DNA of 64,000 nucleotides from Holothuria scabra (GCA_037179385.1 CM074189.1:21277020-21341019), one strand, 5' to 3'. Shown: positions 22,901 through 37,900, counted from the first letter of the stretch. Numbers and translations are program-made. Notes: a model not told the origin generated them from the letters alone.

Positions 22901-25900
22901 TATGAAATCTATCCAAGTTTCCTATCTTGAGATATCGTGCTAACAAGATTTTCAGACTTTGACCCCTGGTGACCCCAGATGACCTTTGACCTCCGCCAAA
23001 ACAATAGGGATCATCTTCTGACCATAAGGCATCCACACATCAAATATGAAATCTATTCAAGTTTCCTAACTTGAGATATCGTGCTAACAAAGTTTTCAGA
23101 AATTGACCCCTGGTGACCCCAGATGACCTCTGACCTCCGCCAAAAACAATAGGGTTGTTCCTCTCAATATGGTGCATCCATGTACCAAGTTTGAAAACTG
23201 TCAGACATTATCTTGAGATATCGTGCTAACAAGCAAAGTGTCACAAACACACACACACACACACCCTCTCGCACACACACACACGCATACATACACGCGC
23301 CATCATGATTGCATAGGTTTCTCTTATCATCGAAACCAAAAATCAGGTGTGATGTAGGATTGTGAATTTTACTGCTGGCATACACAATTATTCTTTGACT
23401 CACTTCACCTTTGTCTGAACTTTTGTCTTTGCCTGTTTTAGTTTGCAGATTACAAAGCCAATTTCTTGGCATATGACCCTTGCACTCATTTCTGGCCAAG
23501 AACATTTTTAACATTGATGTGTGTGCCTTTTACTTCTACAGAAATGTAATTGTTCGGAGTTAACAAAAAAAAAAATGATTTTTATCCTTACTTTATGTTT
23601 TAAACTTTGAGCTAGCTTCAGTGAGAAAAATATTTTTACCTAGTTAATTTGAAATGTACCCACATGAAATCTTCATGTGGGATTCATTGTTCCCCCAAAC
23701 ACATGAGCTATTCACCCTTACAAAGAAGGTGTGTCAACCTGTGTCTGCACCATGTGCGATCACACGTGGAAAAATCATGCATGTTCTTGGGTGACGAACC
23801 TGTGTTTTTGGAACCTTCTACTCACAGGTTTGATGCAGGTTTTGCACACCTTTCCTTGCCTTTAATATCAAGCCACAGGTTTTGTGGAAGAATTCTTTGT
23901 TAACCCTAGTTTTTTCACCACATGTTTTGCACAAAAAACCTGTGTCAAACCCGTGGCAAAGCTGTGACAAACCTGTGGCAAATGATCAACGTGTGTCAAT
24001 GTCAAGGGAAATCACAGGTTTTCATGCAAAAACCTGTGATAACCCCTGGAAAAAACCTGTGAAACCCTGCAAATTTGGAACCAATTGCCTCACCCTTTTT
24101 GTAAGGGAATTGATTGCAAATTTTTCATTGCAATCAATTACCATTACAAATTTCCACAGAAAATGTGCAGCCTTGCATGTAATGTTTATATCCTGATTCC
24201 ACCAGTTACCCCAATTTCCTGTCTCATGCAGCTAGAACTGAAAAGGACGTTTTAGCCAATGTTACTCTAGAAGGGAGTGTTTTCTTGGGTGAAGCTTGTC
24301 TCTGTAATGGTGGCAGTTAACCCTGTGAAAACCAATCTTGTTGCTCTATTGAGCAAATAGCTGTTGAAGGGGGCAAATGCCTTTATATTTATTGATCTCA
24401 AGATACCTGAACAGGAAGTTCTCTGATAGATTCTGGATTATTAGTTGCCAGCTTGAGATGGCTAAAACTTGCTATTCCTTCTAGCATCATGTGAACTCCT
24501 TTTCTCTTCTCTAAGACGATTATTTTTCCCAGAGAATCTAAGCAGAGATCAGGAATGACATGCAACTTATTTACACAAGTATGTTGATAAGCACCTCTGC
24601 CATGTGGTGGAGGTGCAAACTGTCGATTAAACATTCTGCAGAAAATCCAGAGGTCCACAAACTGGGATTTTAGAAGTGTGCATTTTTGAAAGGGGCCATT
24701 CAATGGTACGATGACTTACATGAAATCGTCAGATGCATCTCCATTATAATTACCGCAGAGTCCACACATCTGGTCCTTCCAAATAGCATCTACAGCAATC
24801 TCAGCAAAATGGCTGCCATCCCAAGACACCCTAACTCCAATGTCAGTATGAAGATACATTAACAAACCTGTAATGAGAAAACAATCATGCCATTTAAAAG
24901 AAGCATGATGGATATAATCTTTAGAGTAAAAATTATTCCGACACGAAATTTATTATGATTCCTCACTACTCTGACAGAGATGTACCTGCAGTAATCAGTT
25001 AAAAAGATACACTTCAACATAAATCAACTGCAATATATCGCATTACATGCAATAAATCCGAACATCTAGGGAACCAGGTAATGCTAATCTTTTCCGATCA
25101 GAACGCTCTCACAACTTGCAGTATAGCTGCTGCAGTAATTGTTACATACCACTTTAACAAGCTCACTAGCTGGTTCATTCATTTCTTGACCAAAAACACC
25201 CCAATACATGTATTATTATTGTCAATAGCACTGCGTAATTTTTCAACAGCTTCAATAAGAGTGAATTCAGTTGAGTGACCTGGACGAAACAGGTATTGGC
25301 TGTTGGTGAGAACATTGTGTTTTGTAAGAAAAGTTTGTACTCTGTTGGACATCAGTCTTTCTAAAATTTTTGAGAAACATGATAAAACTGAAACTGGATG
25401 GTAATTGACAAATTGATTTTGATCACCTTTTTTGTAAATAGGGACAACTTTAGCAATTTTTAGTTTTTCTGGAAAAATTCCCACATTGAAAGACAAGTTA
25501 AAAATATATGCCAATGGTTCGGAAATGTACAGTATTACTTTACGAACGACCTTAGGCCGAAAACCATCATAGCCCGCAGCCTTATCAGGATTTAGGCACT
25601 CTAAAGAGACATTGACGAGTTCATCAAGTTCATTGATTTCTTGGCCAAAAGCACACTGCTTTAACCATTTGCAAAGAGACATCTTTCCCAGATAACATGT
25701 CAGTAGATATCTGGAGAAATAAACACGACTAACCCATTTTCTGCACACTGAATCTTGGTCCATTGACGTAAGGCAGGTCGACCATTTCACCGTTGATTCT
25801 GACTTCAAAGTCTGGCAGGAGATCTATGGTCCAGTTTAAGAATCGAAAAGATATAAGACGAGTCCAGGCAGCTTGGTAAGTTCCCTTGCCATCGTGTTGT

Positions 25901-28900
25901 GACAGCACTTCAAATACAGTGTTTACACAATCTTTAGCTACCATGTAGGTACAGGTACCCTGGAATTCTAAGAAACGTCCATCAAAGGTACGGTAATGTG
26001 GGTCACCGAACACGATACAGGTTGCCATTCCTACAAAATACAGGAAAAATCTGTATGTGAACACAATATTCACACAAAGAACTAAGATAATATTTCTTTA
26101 AAATTACAATGTGACATATTTATTCAAAATTAAAAATGTAACTTAGCATAACACTTTGAGTTCGGTGAAAGTTTTCATGAAAATTGAACAAATAAATCAT
26201 TCGTAATTTTCCACTTTTGTACATTTCTATTTTCTTTCCTTCCTTTTGGTAGTTGATAACTTAAAAGAGGAAAAAAGTTTTGGGGAGAGAAGTTCCCAAG
26301 TTTCTTAAAGACCCAGTTCTCTCACCTCAAACAGACCCAATTCTCCTATCCTTCTTACTGAAGCCTCTCCCACAATTGTCTGAAATTCATCCTCATCCAG
26401 ACACAATCTCAGTTTATTGCTTCAGGTCAGTATAGAAAAACTCAATTTATAATAAAAAAACTCTCGGTACCGTTCATGCTGTGTAATACAAGTTTTGGTT
26501 CTCTGCATTGTTTGAATTAGCTGACAATCAAAGAGCTGAGCCAACTGAGAATTTCAGTACCTGGGTACCAAAACTGTAGTTTGGGGTGAGAGGTTTGGCC
26601 CTTGAAGTTGTTTATTCAGAAGTAGCCTTACATTAAGTATCTTCCATTAAAGAGTCATTTGCAGGTGCTGTGGCTTTCAACGAATGAAATACAAGGATCT
26701 GTATTTTAAAATATTTATTACTTACTAGGAACACAAACAGGACAGCACTCTCCTTGTGGTATTATAAAGTCGTCATCCTTTCGAATAAGAAAAGACAATA
26801 CATTGTAAATAAACTGTGTCAATCACTGTCCCTTACGGATTTTGACAAAAATTATGCAACCTGCATGCAATTTTTTTTTACCTGAGGCTTTGGTCCAGTA
26901 ACTTCTATTTCCTGCCTGCGGTTCGTATTCTTCCTGATAATCTTCCTCAGAAAAAGTTCTATGTACACAGAAAACCAGTGCAAGACCATGTAGCTTGTTT
27001 CTTAAAGCTAGATGCACACTTCAACGACTTTGCACACTGCAACTCAACTCGATCGTCAGATCTCTAACAGTTGTGTAATGTGCTGGAGTTTATGACTGCG
27101 ATTGACAGTTGCAACGCCAGTTTTCAGTTGCTTCAAATTTAGCTGAGAAGAAACAACATGTTGGTTCTTCTCAGCTGAAGTCTGGGCAACTTCTGGTGTT
27201 AACATTGCCAATCACAGTGGCAGTGAGGATCAAGTTGAGTTGCAGCATGCAAAGTCGTGTAGTGTGCGGCTAGCTTTAGCCTGATAAGCATCTCTGCTTT
27301 ATGAGCTGAAAGAGCTAACTCCAGAGCAAACATTCTGCTAAAAGCCTGATCTAGGCCCAAGTACTGGGATTTAAGAAGTGTGGGTTTCCATAAGGGGCCT
27401 TGTCATGGTGTGTGATAACCTTTGCAACTTTAACTGAAAGCTGAAATCTTCTGGACATTAATACTTATACCACAACAATAATGTTCTCTGTAGCTTGAAC
27501 AAGGGTAATGTAAAGGTGAATTCAGTTAAACTTTTTGGAATAGTATAGAAGACTATCTTGTTTCAGGAGTGGCTATAATGAAAATTGTGTGAAAATTATT
27601 TTTTCTTGACTGTGTGACAATTATTTTTTCTAATAGAATTGAGAAGTTTGCACTGCAAATTTATCACAAAAATGCAAACACGGTATATGTCTTACCATTT
27701 TACACACCAAATCCTCACAGATTGGTGGGCTACAGAAAACCCTCTGGTCAAAGCAGGTGCAAGCTTCACAGTCTTCCTCCCAGCTGACAGGGGGAATTAT
27801 ATCATTATACACACCCTCCAAACATTCCCTCTCTTTGTCTTTTACAATCTCCGTCCCTGCATAAGAAAAACAATAACCTTTGAATGTGATCTGCCTATAA
27901 GATATTACATTTAGTAAACATTAAAGTAACTGCCCTTACAAAAAAGAGTACATCAACCTGTGCCAGTTACCACACAAGATCACATGTAAAAAAAAGGGAA
28001 TAAGGGGTGTTCCTCCATGGCAAAACTGTGCTTTTGAATATTAGATGTTAGATGGAGTTTTAAGGCCCAGTTTCCAACCAATTAATTGGTTCGAATTCGA
28101 GTCGGCCATGGCCTTTTCCCCAGTAGTGGCTCACTGGCTTGTTTTCCCTACTCCATTGATTATGCAGAGCATTACACACAACGGCAGCAGGTTCCATTTT
28201 TAAAGTGTTTGGTATGACTCGACCTAGGAATCGAACCAGGGCCTTCCGCGTGAGAGGCAGATGCTATACTGTTAGGCCAAACACGCAGTCCCTGTGCTTT
28301 TGGAACATTCTGAATTCAGGTTTACAAAGCTTTTCTTGCCTTCAATTTGAAACCACAGGTTTTGACTCACAGTTCTTTGTTAATGTTAGTTTTAATAACC
28401 ACAGGTTTTGCCAGTCAAACTAGTGGCAAGCATAAGATAAACCTGTGTCAAACCTGTGGCAAATCTGTGGCAAACCTGTGCCAAACATGTGGTAAAGCTG
28501 TGGCAAACTTGCCGCATAATGAGGCAACAGGCCAGTGGCCAACCTGTATCAAATCTCAGGCTGACAGGTTTTCATGCAAACCCTTGTAAAATACGGGCAG
28601 AAATGTGTGAAGACCTATGGATTTGGAACTAATTGGCCTCCTCCCATTTTTATGTAAGGGTGGGAGTCCGTTATGACAAGATGGACCATTCCTCAAACAA
28701 GAATATCTTTAGCTCATTAATACTTAGTGATAATACTCCAATTCTATTGGTCCATTTTGGTCAGGTGACAGTGCATTATCCTGTGATACACTCACAGTCA
28801 TCAATAATGCACTACTCTTAGGTAAATAAATCTTTACTGTTTCATCATAAGTTTACCATAACCAGGGGCCCGTTCCACAAAGAGCTACGCACAATCTTAA

Positions 28901-31900
28901 GTATGATTTAGTGTTGACATAAGTATGGGGAATCAAACTTAAGATTGTGCCTAACTCTTTGTGGAACGGGCCCCAGATACACTTTGCTGAGAAAGGTATC
29001 ATAATCTTTCCCAACAGTACTTCTTGAAATATCATTTGAGCTACATATTTCAAATTTCAAGAGGGATCTGTGTAGGTCACACACAATTACAGCTGTGTAT
29101 GAATCTAATTTCAAACTTTACAACTTTTTGGTAACAAATCTGAATGAACTTCTATAAAAACTTTGGCATTCTATGAGCTTCCATACCTTATCAAAAAAGG
29201 CAAGCAAAAGATCCTGCCTGCATATTTCAGAACAACTGTCAATAAAAGATGAATTTACTTAAAAAAATGAAGTAAGTGAAAACATAATTGTTAGTCGAAG
29301 ACCACCCTAGGGCCTAAGGTTAACAATTTTGAATATCTACCAATTTATAATCTGATCTTTCAAATATATGATTCGGACTCACCATTCAAGTCTTTTGGAG
29401 TTCCAATAGTACAATTGGGGCAACAGACATCTTCATCTATTTCTACAAATTGAGGTGGACAATCATTTGGTTTACAAAGTATCTGTGTACAGAATGCCTC
29501 ACCATACTGAAGAGAAAAATTGCAACAATTAAAATAAAAGAAAAAAAAATCGACAGCAAGACATTAGAAGTTGTAAGTACAAATTCTTGTGAAATATTTC
29601 TTAGTGACGCAATAGTGCTATACATGAAGACTCATCTTGCCAATTAAGTTAGTTAGTTAGTCCGTTAGTTAGTTAGATGGAGTTTTACACCCAGCTTTTA
29701 ACCAATTGGTTGATGTTGAGCAGGTAACAGCGTTTTTTCCAGTTGTGACTTGCTAGCTTGTTTTCCCTGACTCCATTGCATATACTGTGCACCAAGCACA
29801 ATGACAGTATGTTCCAAATTCAAAGTCTTTGGTATGACCTGGCCAGGACTCCAGCTCCTGACCTAAGCTTGCCAATGAAGAAACAGTCCTTAAATTAACT
29901 GCACAAGAGTGTAACAGTTTGACACTTGATAGAGACAAAAAAGTACTGCCAGTAGCAGAATTTACCTCTACGTGTGCACAATTATTTCAGGTGTGACACC
30001 AGGGTATATTGATAGGGGTCAAAATATGAGTTGACTGCTTCTTTTCTTCCTTTTCTTTTCACATTTTCGTTTTAATATTAGGGGAGGCCAGTCTCCTCCC
30101 TGCCATCTTCCTTATGACTTCAATGAATTACTTGAACAGGCTGCCGTAAGATTGTACACATCTGCTCTAGTACTGACTGACTGTCCCAGGTATGGTGCAT
30201 TTAATTAAGCTATTGTGAAGTCTCTATTTAAAGGTAATATGCAACTATTTAAAAACAACATTAGGCAAAATGGACCTCTCTGCTGCATTTGTGGATGGGA
30301 TCAATTACCATGCATCCCCCACTGCACACGTCCTTGTGGAGCCTCATAACCCAAACAGTAAATAACCACATGGTCCTTGAGGACTTAAACATTCCTTTAA
30401 AGTGATGCTGCTCTCCAAAATAAACAGTGGCATGGCTTTTATACGGTGATATCAGGCCGGGAGATGGCCCAATATGTGTGTAAACAGAGAACCCTTTATT
30501 TGCATGGCCGTCAGAGAGGTTGGTCTCATGCAATGTTTGCTGATTACAGGAAGTTGGGTTAGGCTAGGGGTAACCACACTTTTCTGGCAAAAAGTGTGGG
30601 AGCTTGGGCCGGGCCTTCATAGAGGATCGTTTTCGCGTAATTAAATATGCCAGGCATCATATAGGGCTTACATTGCAACGTCACACAGACAATCAATTGT
30701 TCCTGCTTTAGACCAATAGAAAAAAGCTTCAGCAGAAAAAGAAGATTGAAGAAAAAAACAGGGATCTTGGGAAGGGGAATTCCTAGCTTATGGGGTTAAG
30801 ATCTTAATGTTAATAGATTTAGTTGATGTATTGAAGATATAAAATACAACCAGTATGATACACTTTTTACATCATATCCAGCTGCCTTATTTGTTGGTGG
30901 GAAGTCGCAATGACACTCACTGGCCTACATTACTGCACTATACTATGATGTTATATGCATATTAAAAAGTCTAAAATAATTACTCTCATTTCCCAAGATT
31001 TTGAAAAATCATTAGTTCTATTTTAGAGCTCTACAACCTGGCATCTTTTTTGGGTAATTTGTTTTTTTGATCAATTTATTTCCATTTATAACAATAAAAG
31101 GAATAACAACAATAGATTAAAGATATTAATCTGAAATTTAGAGAGGAAAAAAGAAAACATTGTGCAAATCAAGCTACTACTGACAGAAATTTAGAAATGG
31201 AAATGGAAAGAAAAGACTTTTGTCAAAGCTAGCATGATCTTTAAAGTAAGACTTACAATGCATTCACATTGATGACAAGGGTCATTGTTGAGATGGAAGA
31301 TGGTGCCATTTCTGTAAATGATGTTTTCAACAATGCACTTATTTCTCCGACAGATTGGACAGCATCGTCCTTCTGGCTGGTATCTGTTGGAGAGAGAGCA
31401 CTCTAATGCAGGACATTCCTGGGGACTGCACCTCCACTCACCATCCTGCAAAGGAATAAAATGTCAACAGATTTCGTTAGTTAGATGGGACTTAACTACA
31501 CACCAACACGAATGTGTTATTTGATGTCAACAATTGGGCTTATTACTCCAATCTATAAGGGAAAGGGACCAAAAGATGATGTTGACAACTACAGAGGAAT
31601 TACCCTTTTAAGTTGTGTAGGAAAATTGTTTACTTCAATATTAAATGACAGAATTACCAGCTATCTGGATCAAACGGGTGTAATTGGTGATGATCAAGCT
31701 GGGTTTAGAAGTGGCTTTTCTACATTAGACCACATATTTGTGTTACATTCTGTTATTAATTATTATCTTAGCAAGAGGAAACGAATTTATTGTGCATTTG
31801 TAGACTATAGGAAAGCGTTCGATCTTATTGACCGGAAACATTTGTGGGCGAAACTATTAGCTAATAATATTAATGGAAAAATGATAAAGGTCATTCACAC

Positions 31901-34900
31901 CTTGTATAATAATGCTATATCGTGTATTATGAATAATGGAATTAAATCCGATTTCTTCACCTGTAATGTAGGGGTTAGACAAGGGGAAAATTTGTCACCA
32001 GTCCTTTTCACCATATTTCTCAATGACTTTGAAATGTTTATTAGTAATTACTATGGTGGCCTCGGCCAGCTGTCGTCTTCAGTCAAAGAGCAGTTAAGTA
32101 ATGAAGATGTTGAAATTTTTTTTAGGCTATTTACTCTTTTGTACGCTGACGATACTATTGTTTTAGCGGAAAACGAAGATGACTTACAGCTAGCTTTGAA
32201 TGGTGTACATGACTACTGTAAGAGGTGGAATATGACGGTTAATGCAAGTAAAAGTAAGGTTGTCATATTCTCCAGAGGTAAAGTTAGGAAGAGGCCAAAG
32301 TTTAGACTTGGTAACTCCCCGGTGGAAATTGTTGATAGTTATACTTACTTAGGAACCATTTTTAATTATAATAATAAATTTTCCCTAGCTGCTAAAAAGC
32401 AAGTGGATCAGGCAAGGCGTGCAATGTATGGTATATTAAATAAGAGCTCTAGTCTTTGTCTTCCTTTGGATTTAAAACTTAAAGTATTTGACCAATTAGT
32501 TATACCCGTTTTATTGTATGGTTGTGAAATTTGGGGTTTTGAAGACCTTAAACAAATGGAAGCTTTTCATGTTAAATTTTGTAAGTCTTTATTAAAGCTT
32601 GGTAAAAATACCCCGAATTGTATGGTGTATGGTGAACTTGGGCGTCACAAATTAATTAAAATAACTGAAATTAGAGTGATTAATTTTTGGTATCGTATTA
32701 TTACAGGTAGTGAACATAAACTGTCATACGTGATGTATCAATTCTTAAGAGCTCTTGATGTTAATGGTATTTACAGTTCCCCTTGGTTAGTTAAGATCAA
32801 GCATACTTTGAATAAGTCTGGAGTGTCTTTTGTCTGGAGTTTACCAGAACATTTAGGCGTAGGCCATATAGACAGTACGCAAGTCCCTTCTCGAAAATCC
32901 TGGTTAAATAATTCAATAAGTAGAAGATTAAGTGACATGTATGAACAAGAATGGTTGACAGAGGTTAATAATCACTCACATTGTAAGATATATAGGATGT
33001 TCAAACAGAGACTTAATTTCGAGAATTATTTAGTATGCCTAAGTCCCCCTGGATATGTATATCTTTGTAAATATAGATGTAGTAATATCAACATTCCTTC
33101 CGTTTCTGGTAGATACCAAGGTCTTGATTTACATGAAAGAACTTGTTTTCTCTGTTCTGAAAACCAAATCGGTGATGAATTTCACGATATTTATGAATGC
33201 CCCTTTTTCTCCAATGAGCGTAGGAAGTATTTAAAAACATTTTTTAGAACAAGATCAAGTGCATATAAAATGGAATTACTTTTCCAGTCAAGTAATAAAG
33301 GGGTCCTTAGGAATTTGAGTTACTTTTGTTGGAAAATCATAGAAAAGTTTCGTTAGTTGTAAGCATTGTATTACCTATATTCTTTCTATTCAAAACTGGT
33401 GCCAGTATTTTACTCATTCGACAGTCATTCATGTCATTGTAATTAAATGTTTTTTTTTTTTCCTTTTTCTTTTCTTTCTTTCATTTGTATATATATGATT
33501 TTGTCTTAAGTGCTATAATTTTTGTCATGCATATGTTTTTCACATTCAGTTCTGATACCTCCCCGGAGGTCAAACAGAAATAAATTGAACTTGAACTTGA
33601 ACCAAGTTAGACAAAGTACAATGTTTGGGTAAAACTACCTAGAAAAGTAAAAAATAAAAATATGCAACGGGTGGACAATTTCTACTAAAAGGATACCAAG
33701 CGGGAGCCATGTCAGAAATTTTTGTTAAGTTTGCTTTCGTTGAGGAAGCCAAGAATAAGTGAAGAATCGGTTTGTTCAAACAAAGTTATAAGGTCGGGCA
33801 CCTAGTAGTAAAAATGTCAACAGAAGTTTATTTATGTTTATACACCAGTACCTCCTAAATCATGACAAGATTTCTCCAATTAGAGTTAAGCAGCTTCCAA
33901 AAACCTGTCGTTTGCCTGCCATGACCAGTGTTCCACTTGACGAGTTCACTTTAACATTTCACCTTCTCTCACATGGCAATCATTCACCTGACCTGTTTGC
34001 TGATTATGTAATCAGCTAGATGCAGCTGTCTCAGGTTTCACTTTATACAATACGTGAAATAGCCCAAAATTGCCTACCACTACACAGTCTTAAACCCGAC
34101 TTTTAGGCAGTTAAGTCGGGTATTTACTTGATGATGTTTGCACCTACAATTTGTAACTACTACAACCTTAAAATCAGTAAAAATATGATAAAACCCAGTA
34201 AGTATTGGATTGGCCATAAACTTTGGGTGTTAACAATCAATTAAAAACCCGACTTACCACCCAAAAGTGGGGATTTAGGCTGTTTAGTGGTAGGCAGTTT
34301 TAGTAGGGCTATTTCAAGTAATAAAGCCCTTTACAGAACAAAACGTGTTATAAATAAACTTTATTTTACAGATTGATGAGCATGGCATATTTGGAGAAGA
34401 GAAAAATTCTGGGCTCAATGTGTTTGCAAAGGAGGCAAGAGAGATAAAATAACAGTGATATGGGAAAGAGATAATAATTTGCTACTTAATCTCATGTATG
34501 AAATCCTCTCATGTTACATATGAAGTCCTTCACTGTAAAAACACCTCTATATTATTAGCAGCCATATTTCATATAATTTATAACTATTATTTCACATTAA
34601 TCTTGAAATACTTTATTTATATACTTTATTGTACTTCAATATTCCGAAAGGTTTGGTCCATTGGTTTCCATGGATGGTACAACTATGATGCTGTGTATGT
34701 TGTGGCTAGGGTTCCCTAGAGCTAGATTAAATGTTTTGCAGGGGATACTATTGTATGTGTAACACCAAATTGTGTTAAAAAAAAATGTAGAATAAATTTT
34801 AAATGGTACCAATTCATTGTGAAAGTTGACTAAAATTCTTTCAAAAGCTTTTAAAGTTGGTCCATATTAATAAGAATCACATCACTCAAGAAAAGAAAAA

Positions 34901-37900
34901 ACAAAAATATAACAGTAGTTCACCCCATTCACATGTGAAGATGACACTTACTATACAAATACATTGGCTACATTCCCTATCAATGACAGTCCCATTGTCA
35001 TGTGCCATTCCCTCATGGAAGCATTTTTCAACATTATCTGAAAAAGAAATAAAAGAACTCAGTTATTTGGGTAGCCATCTGAACCTGAAATAACAGTGTC
35101 TACCATCCACCCACCTGGTAGTGTTTAACCTTCTCCACAAACTAATCCACAGCTTGCACCCACCTATCCCCTTAGCTCCCATGTGTTTGCCTCACCAGAA
35201 GTTCCCACTCCCTCTCCCCACACTTCCACATAGCCCCAGCCACCAATCAACTCATCCTATAGTTTCCACATCCTCACGAGCACATCCCCCTAAGCCTCCA
35301 AACACCAATTCATCCATCCCTTAGTTCCCACTTCCTCTCTCCACACATCTTCACTGCTCCAATACACCCTGCCCTTCACCAAAGTTTCCACTCCTGCTTC
35401 CCATCCATTCAAAGCTCTCACTTTGTGACCCCATCCTCCCCTTATAATTTTCATCCCTCATGCTTTACAAGCACTCTTCAGACACACAGTGAAGGGACTA
35501 TATAACAAAACGAATCCTTATTTGTAACAGGGGAGGCCAAAGTCTTGTTCTGTAATTTCAGCCCCAATACAAACCATAAAACATAGGACTAATGGGACTC
35601 ACACAAGAAATGAAGTTAACTTACCAGGTTGGCATTCTGGACAGCAACCATCTCTGGACATGACCCTATACTCTGGTCGGCATCGAGGGCTGATACAAGG
35701 TTTCTGGTGGCACACTGTAAAAGACCCTCCCATGCAGCGACACTCTGTGCATTTGTCATCAAATGGATAGAAGATCTCATCTGACACAACTGTAGTACCA
35801 TTCACAGAACACCCTGAGCAAGCAGGACAGCACTCGTTGGGAACTGTCATTGCATTGGAGCAATTGATTGGACAGAGGGGACTGTGACACACAATCTGGG
35901 TATTCTAAAGATGAAAAGACACAATGCCATTATTGACAAAAAATAAACCTTCCTTCTTGAAATAAGTTAATATGTGTGAGTAGTTTACAAGATGTTCACC
36001 TCAGATAACCTATCACATCTTCCAGACCCAAATTGTTGCAACACGCTTCCCCCTTCATACCCCCCCCTCCACACACACACACGCCACCACCATAAGAAGC
36101 TTGACTAAAGGAAAGGATTGCACCATATTTGAACTGTATTTGAAACCAAAAAATTAACTTTAGCCATGTTTATATTTAAAAGTTTTACCTTTTTGTCTCT
36201 CTAATTGATACCATATCACACATTCATGTTGATGTGTCCTTCAATCTCATCTAACTGACCAACATGGTGTTGAGATGGCGCTTACATATAAGTAATGGGT
36301 CCAATTGCCCCAAATGTATGACTTCTTTTCACTTGATCCATACTTTGAACCCAATTTGTGTAGCTAAAATGCTAATTACCATGCATGAGCAGGTCACACA
36401 AGGGTCATCTGGATCCTGCCAAGTATCTCCGTGGAAAAATTCAACATTTCTCTCATCAACGCAGGTGTCACATACTGGACAGCATTGATTTGGTAGGGTA
36501 ATTGTCTTGGTACAGTAAACCGAAGGACACTGCATTTGTGTGCATACAATGTTACCATCCTGCAAAGAAGGGAAACAGGAATTCATACAATACAATATGC
36601 AAATATCAAAGGGATATCTGAAGAATATCATTCCGAATTGTGATTTGCATTATTAAAAATAATAATAATCATAAAAATAATAACAATAAACAGTTCTTAT
36701 ATAGTGCAAATTACACTAAAGTCTCTATGCGCTGAAAAGAAGAAAGAAAAGAGACTACAACAGTGAGAAAAGGTGAGACTTCAATAATGTCTTAAATTGA
36801 GATAAAGACTGTGCTTCTTTAACATGGCTTGGTAGACTGTTCCAGAGAAAGGCAGATGATGACTGGAAAGAACGATTTCCATACGATTTTGTACAGACAG
36901 ACGGTGGAGAAAGTAATGATTTCAAACTAGAGCTAAGACTTCGAGCTGGAGTATATTCCTGAATAAGCTCATGCAAGTAGCTAGGAGCAAGTCTATGGAT
37001 ACATTTATATGTTATCAGAAGAATTTTGAAATTGATACGTTCCTTAATTGGAAGCCAATGAAGATTACGAAGAATTGGCGTTATATGGACTAAAGGTGTA
37101 GTACGTGTCACCAATCTAGCTGCAGAGTTCTGAATGCGTTGCAATTTGTTCAAATGACAATCTAGTAAACCATTATTACAGTCATAGATTTTGTTTAAAG
37201 GAGCAAAACAGAGTTCCACAGCAAATATTATCATTTTGTTCCAGAGTTTTATTTTCCTTTTTAAAATAATTACATACCAGAATCAACGGACATAGGAGAG
37301 GTTTTTCAAGGGAGAGAAAAAAAAAAAACGTTAATTCTGTGTAAGTTAAAAGAGGAATACATACAACATGTAAAATTTCACCCTCTGACCCATGGTAACC
37401 CATGCATTGTTTTCACTGACCTCCAAAATATAAAGAACTACTTTTATTTAATATTGGGCATCTTCATGGCAAATATGAGCCTCTTCAAAGAGTCCCCAAC
37501 TTGATATTGCATTTAAAAGATACTGGTGACCCCAAGGACCTTGTGACTAAACTTCTCTCTTTCTACCGTTCCAAAGAGACATAGATGCAGGAACTGTACA
37601 TGTATTCAAGATGGGTATATTAACATGCCAGGTATCAGATTCCTGAAAGTCATTCTTTTGAGATAAACTTTGCAAGCAAAACAATTGTCACACACACATA
37701 CACTTCTACAGAGTGCCGGTTAGTACGCAATTTATCATCTTGCACAGGCATACTCGGCCATCCTTCTTATAGATAAAAGTAAAATAAATTGCAAAGTTAT
37801 TTAGATGAGGTTAACAGTTCGGTGTCTAACCAATTGGTTTAAATCAGGCAAGCCAAGGCCTTTATTCCAGTTGTGCATGCTGCTAGAATTGAATAGGACG

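Noticed and set aside
22580..23036. Minus-strand frames with repeated WYVDALY peptides
   Set aside because: Translation of the 145-bp tandem array; the frame shifts between units.
22190..23235. CRISPR-like array
   Set aside because: Units are adjacent diverged satellite repeats without spacers, in an animal intron.
26882..26950. Possible exon [18 protein letters not shown] between exons 29 and 30
   Set aside because: It has AG and GT-like borders, but its phase (0 in, 1 out) would break the frame to exon 30, while exon 29 to 30 joins cleanly and completes the ten-Cys VWC pattern.
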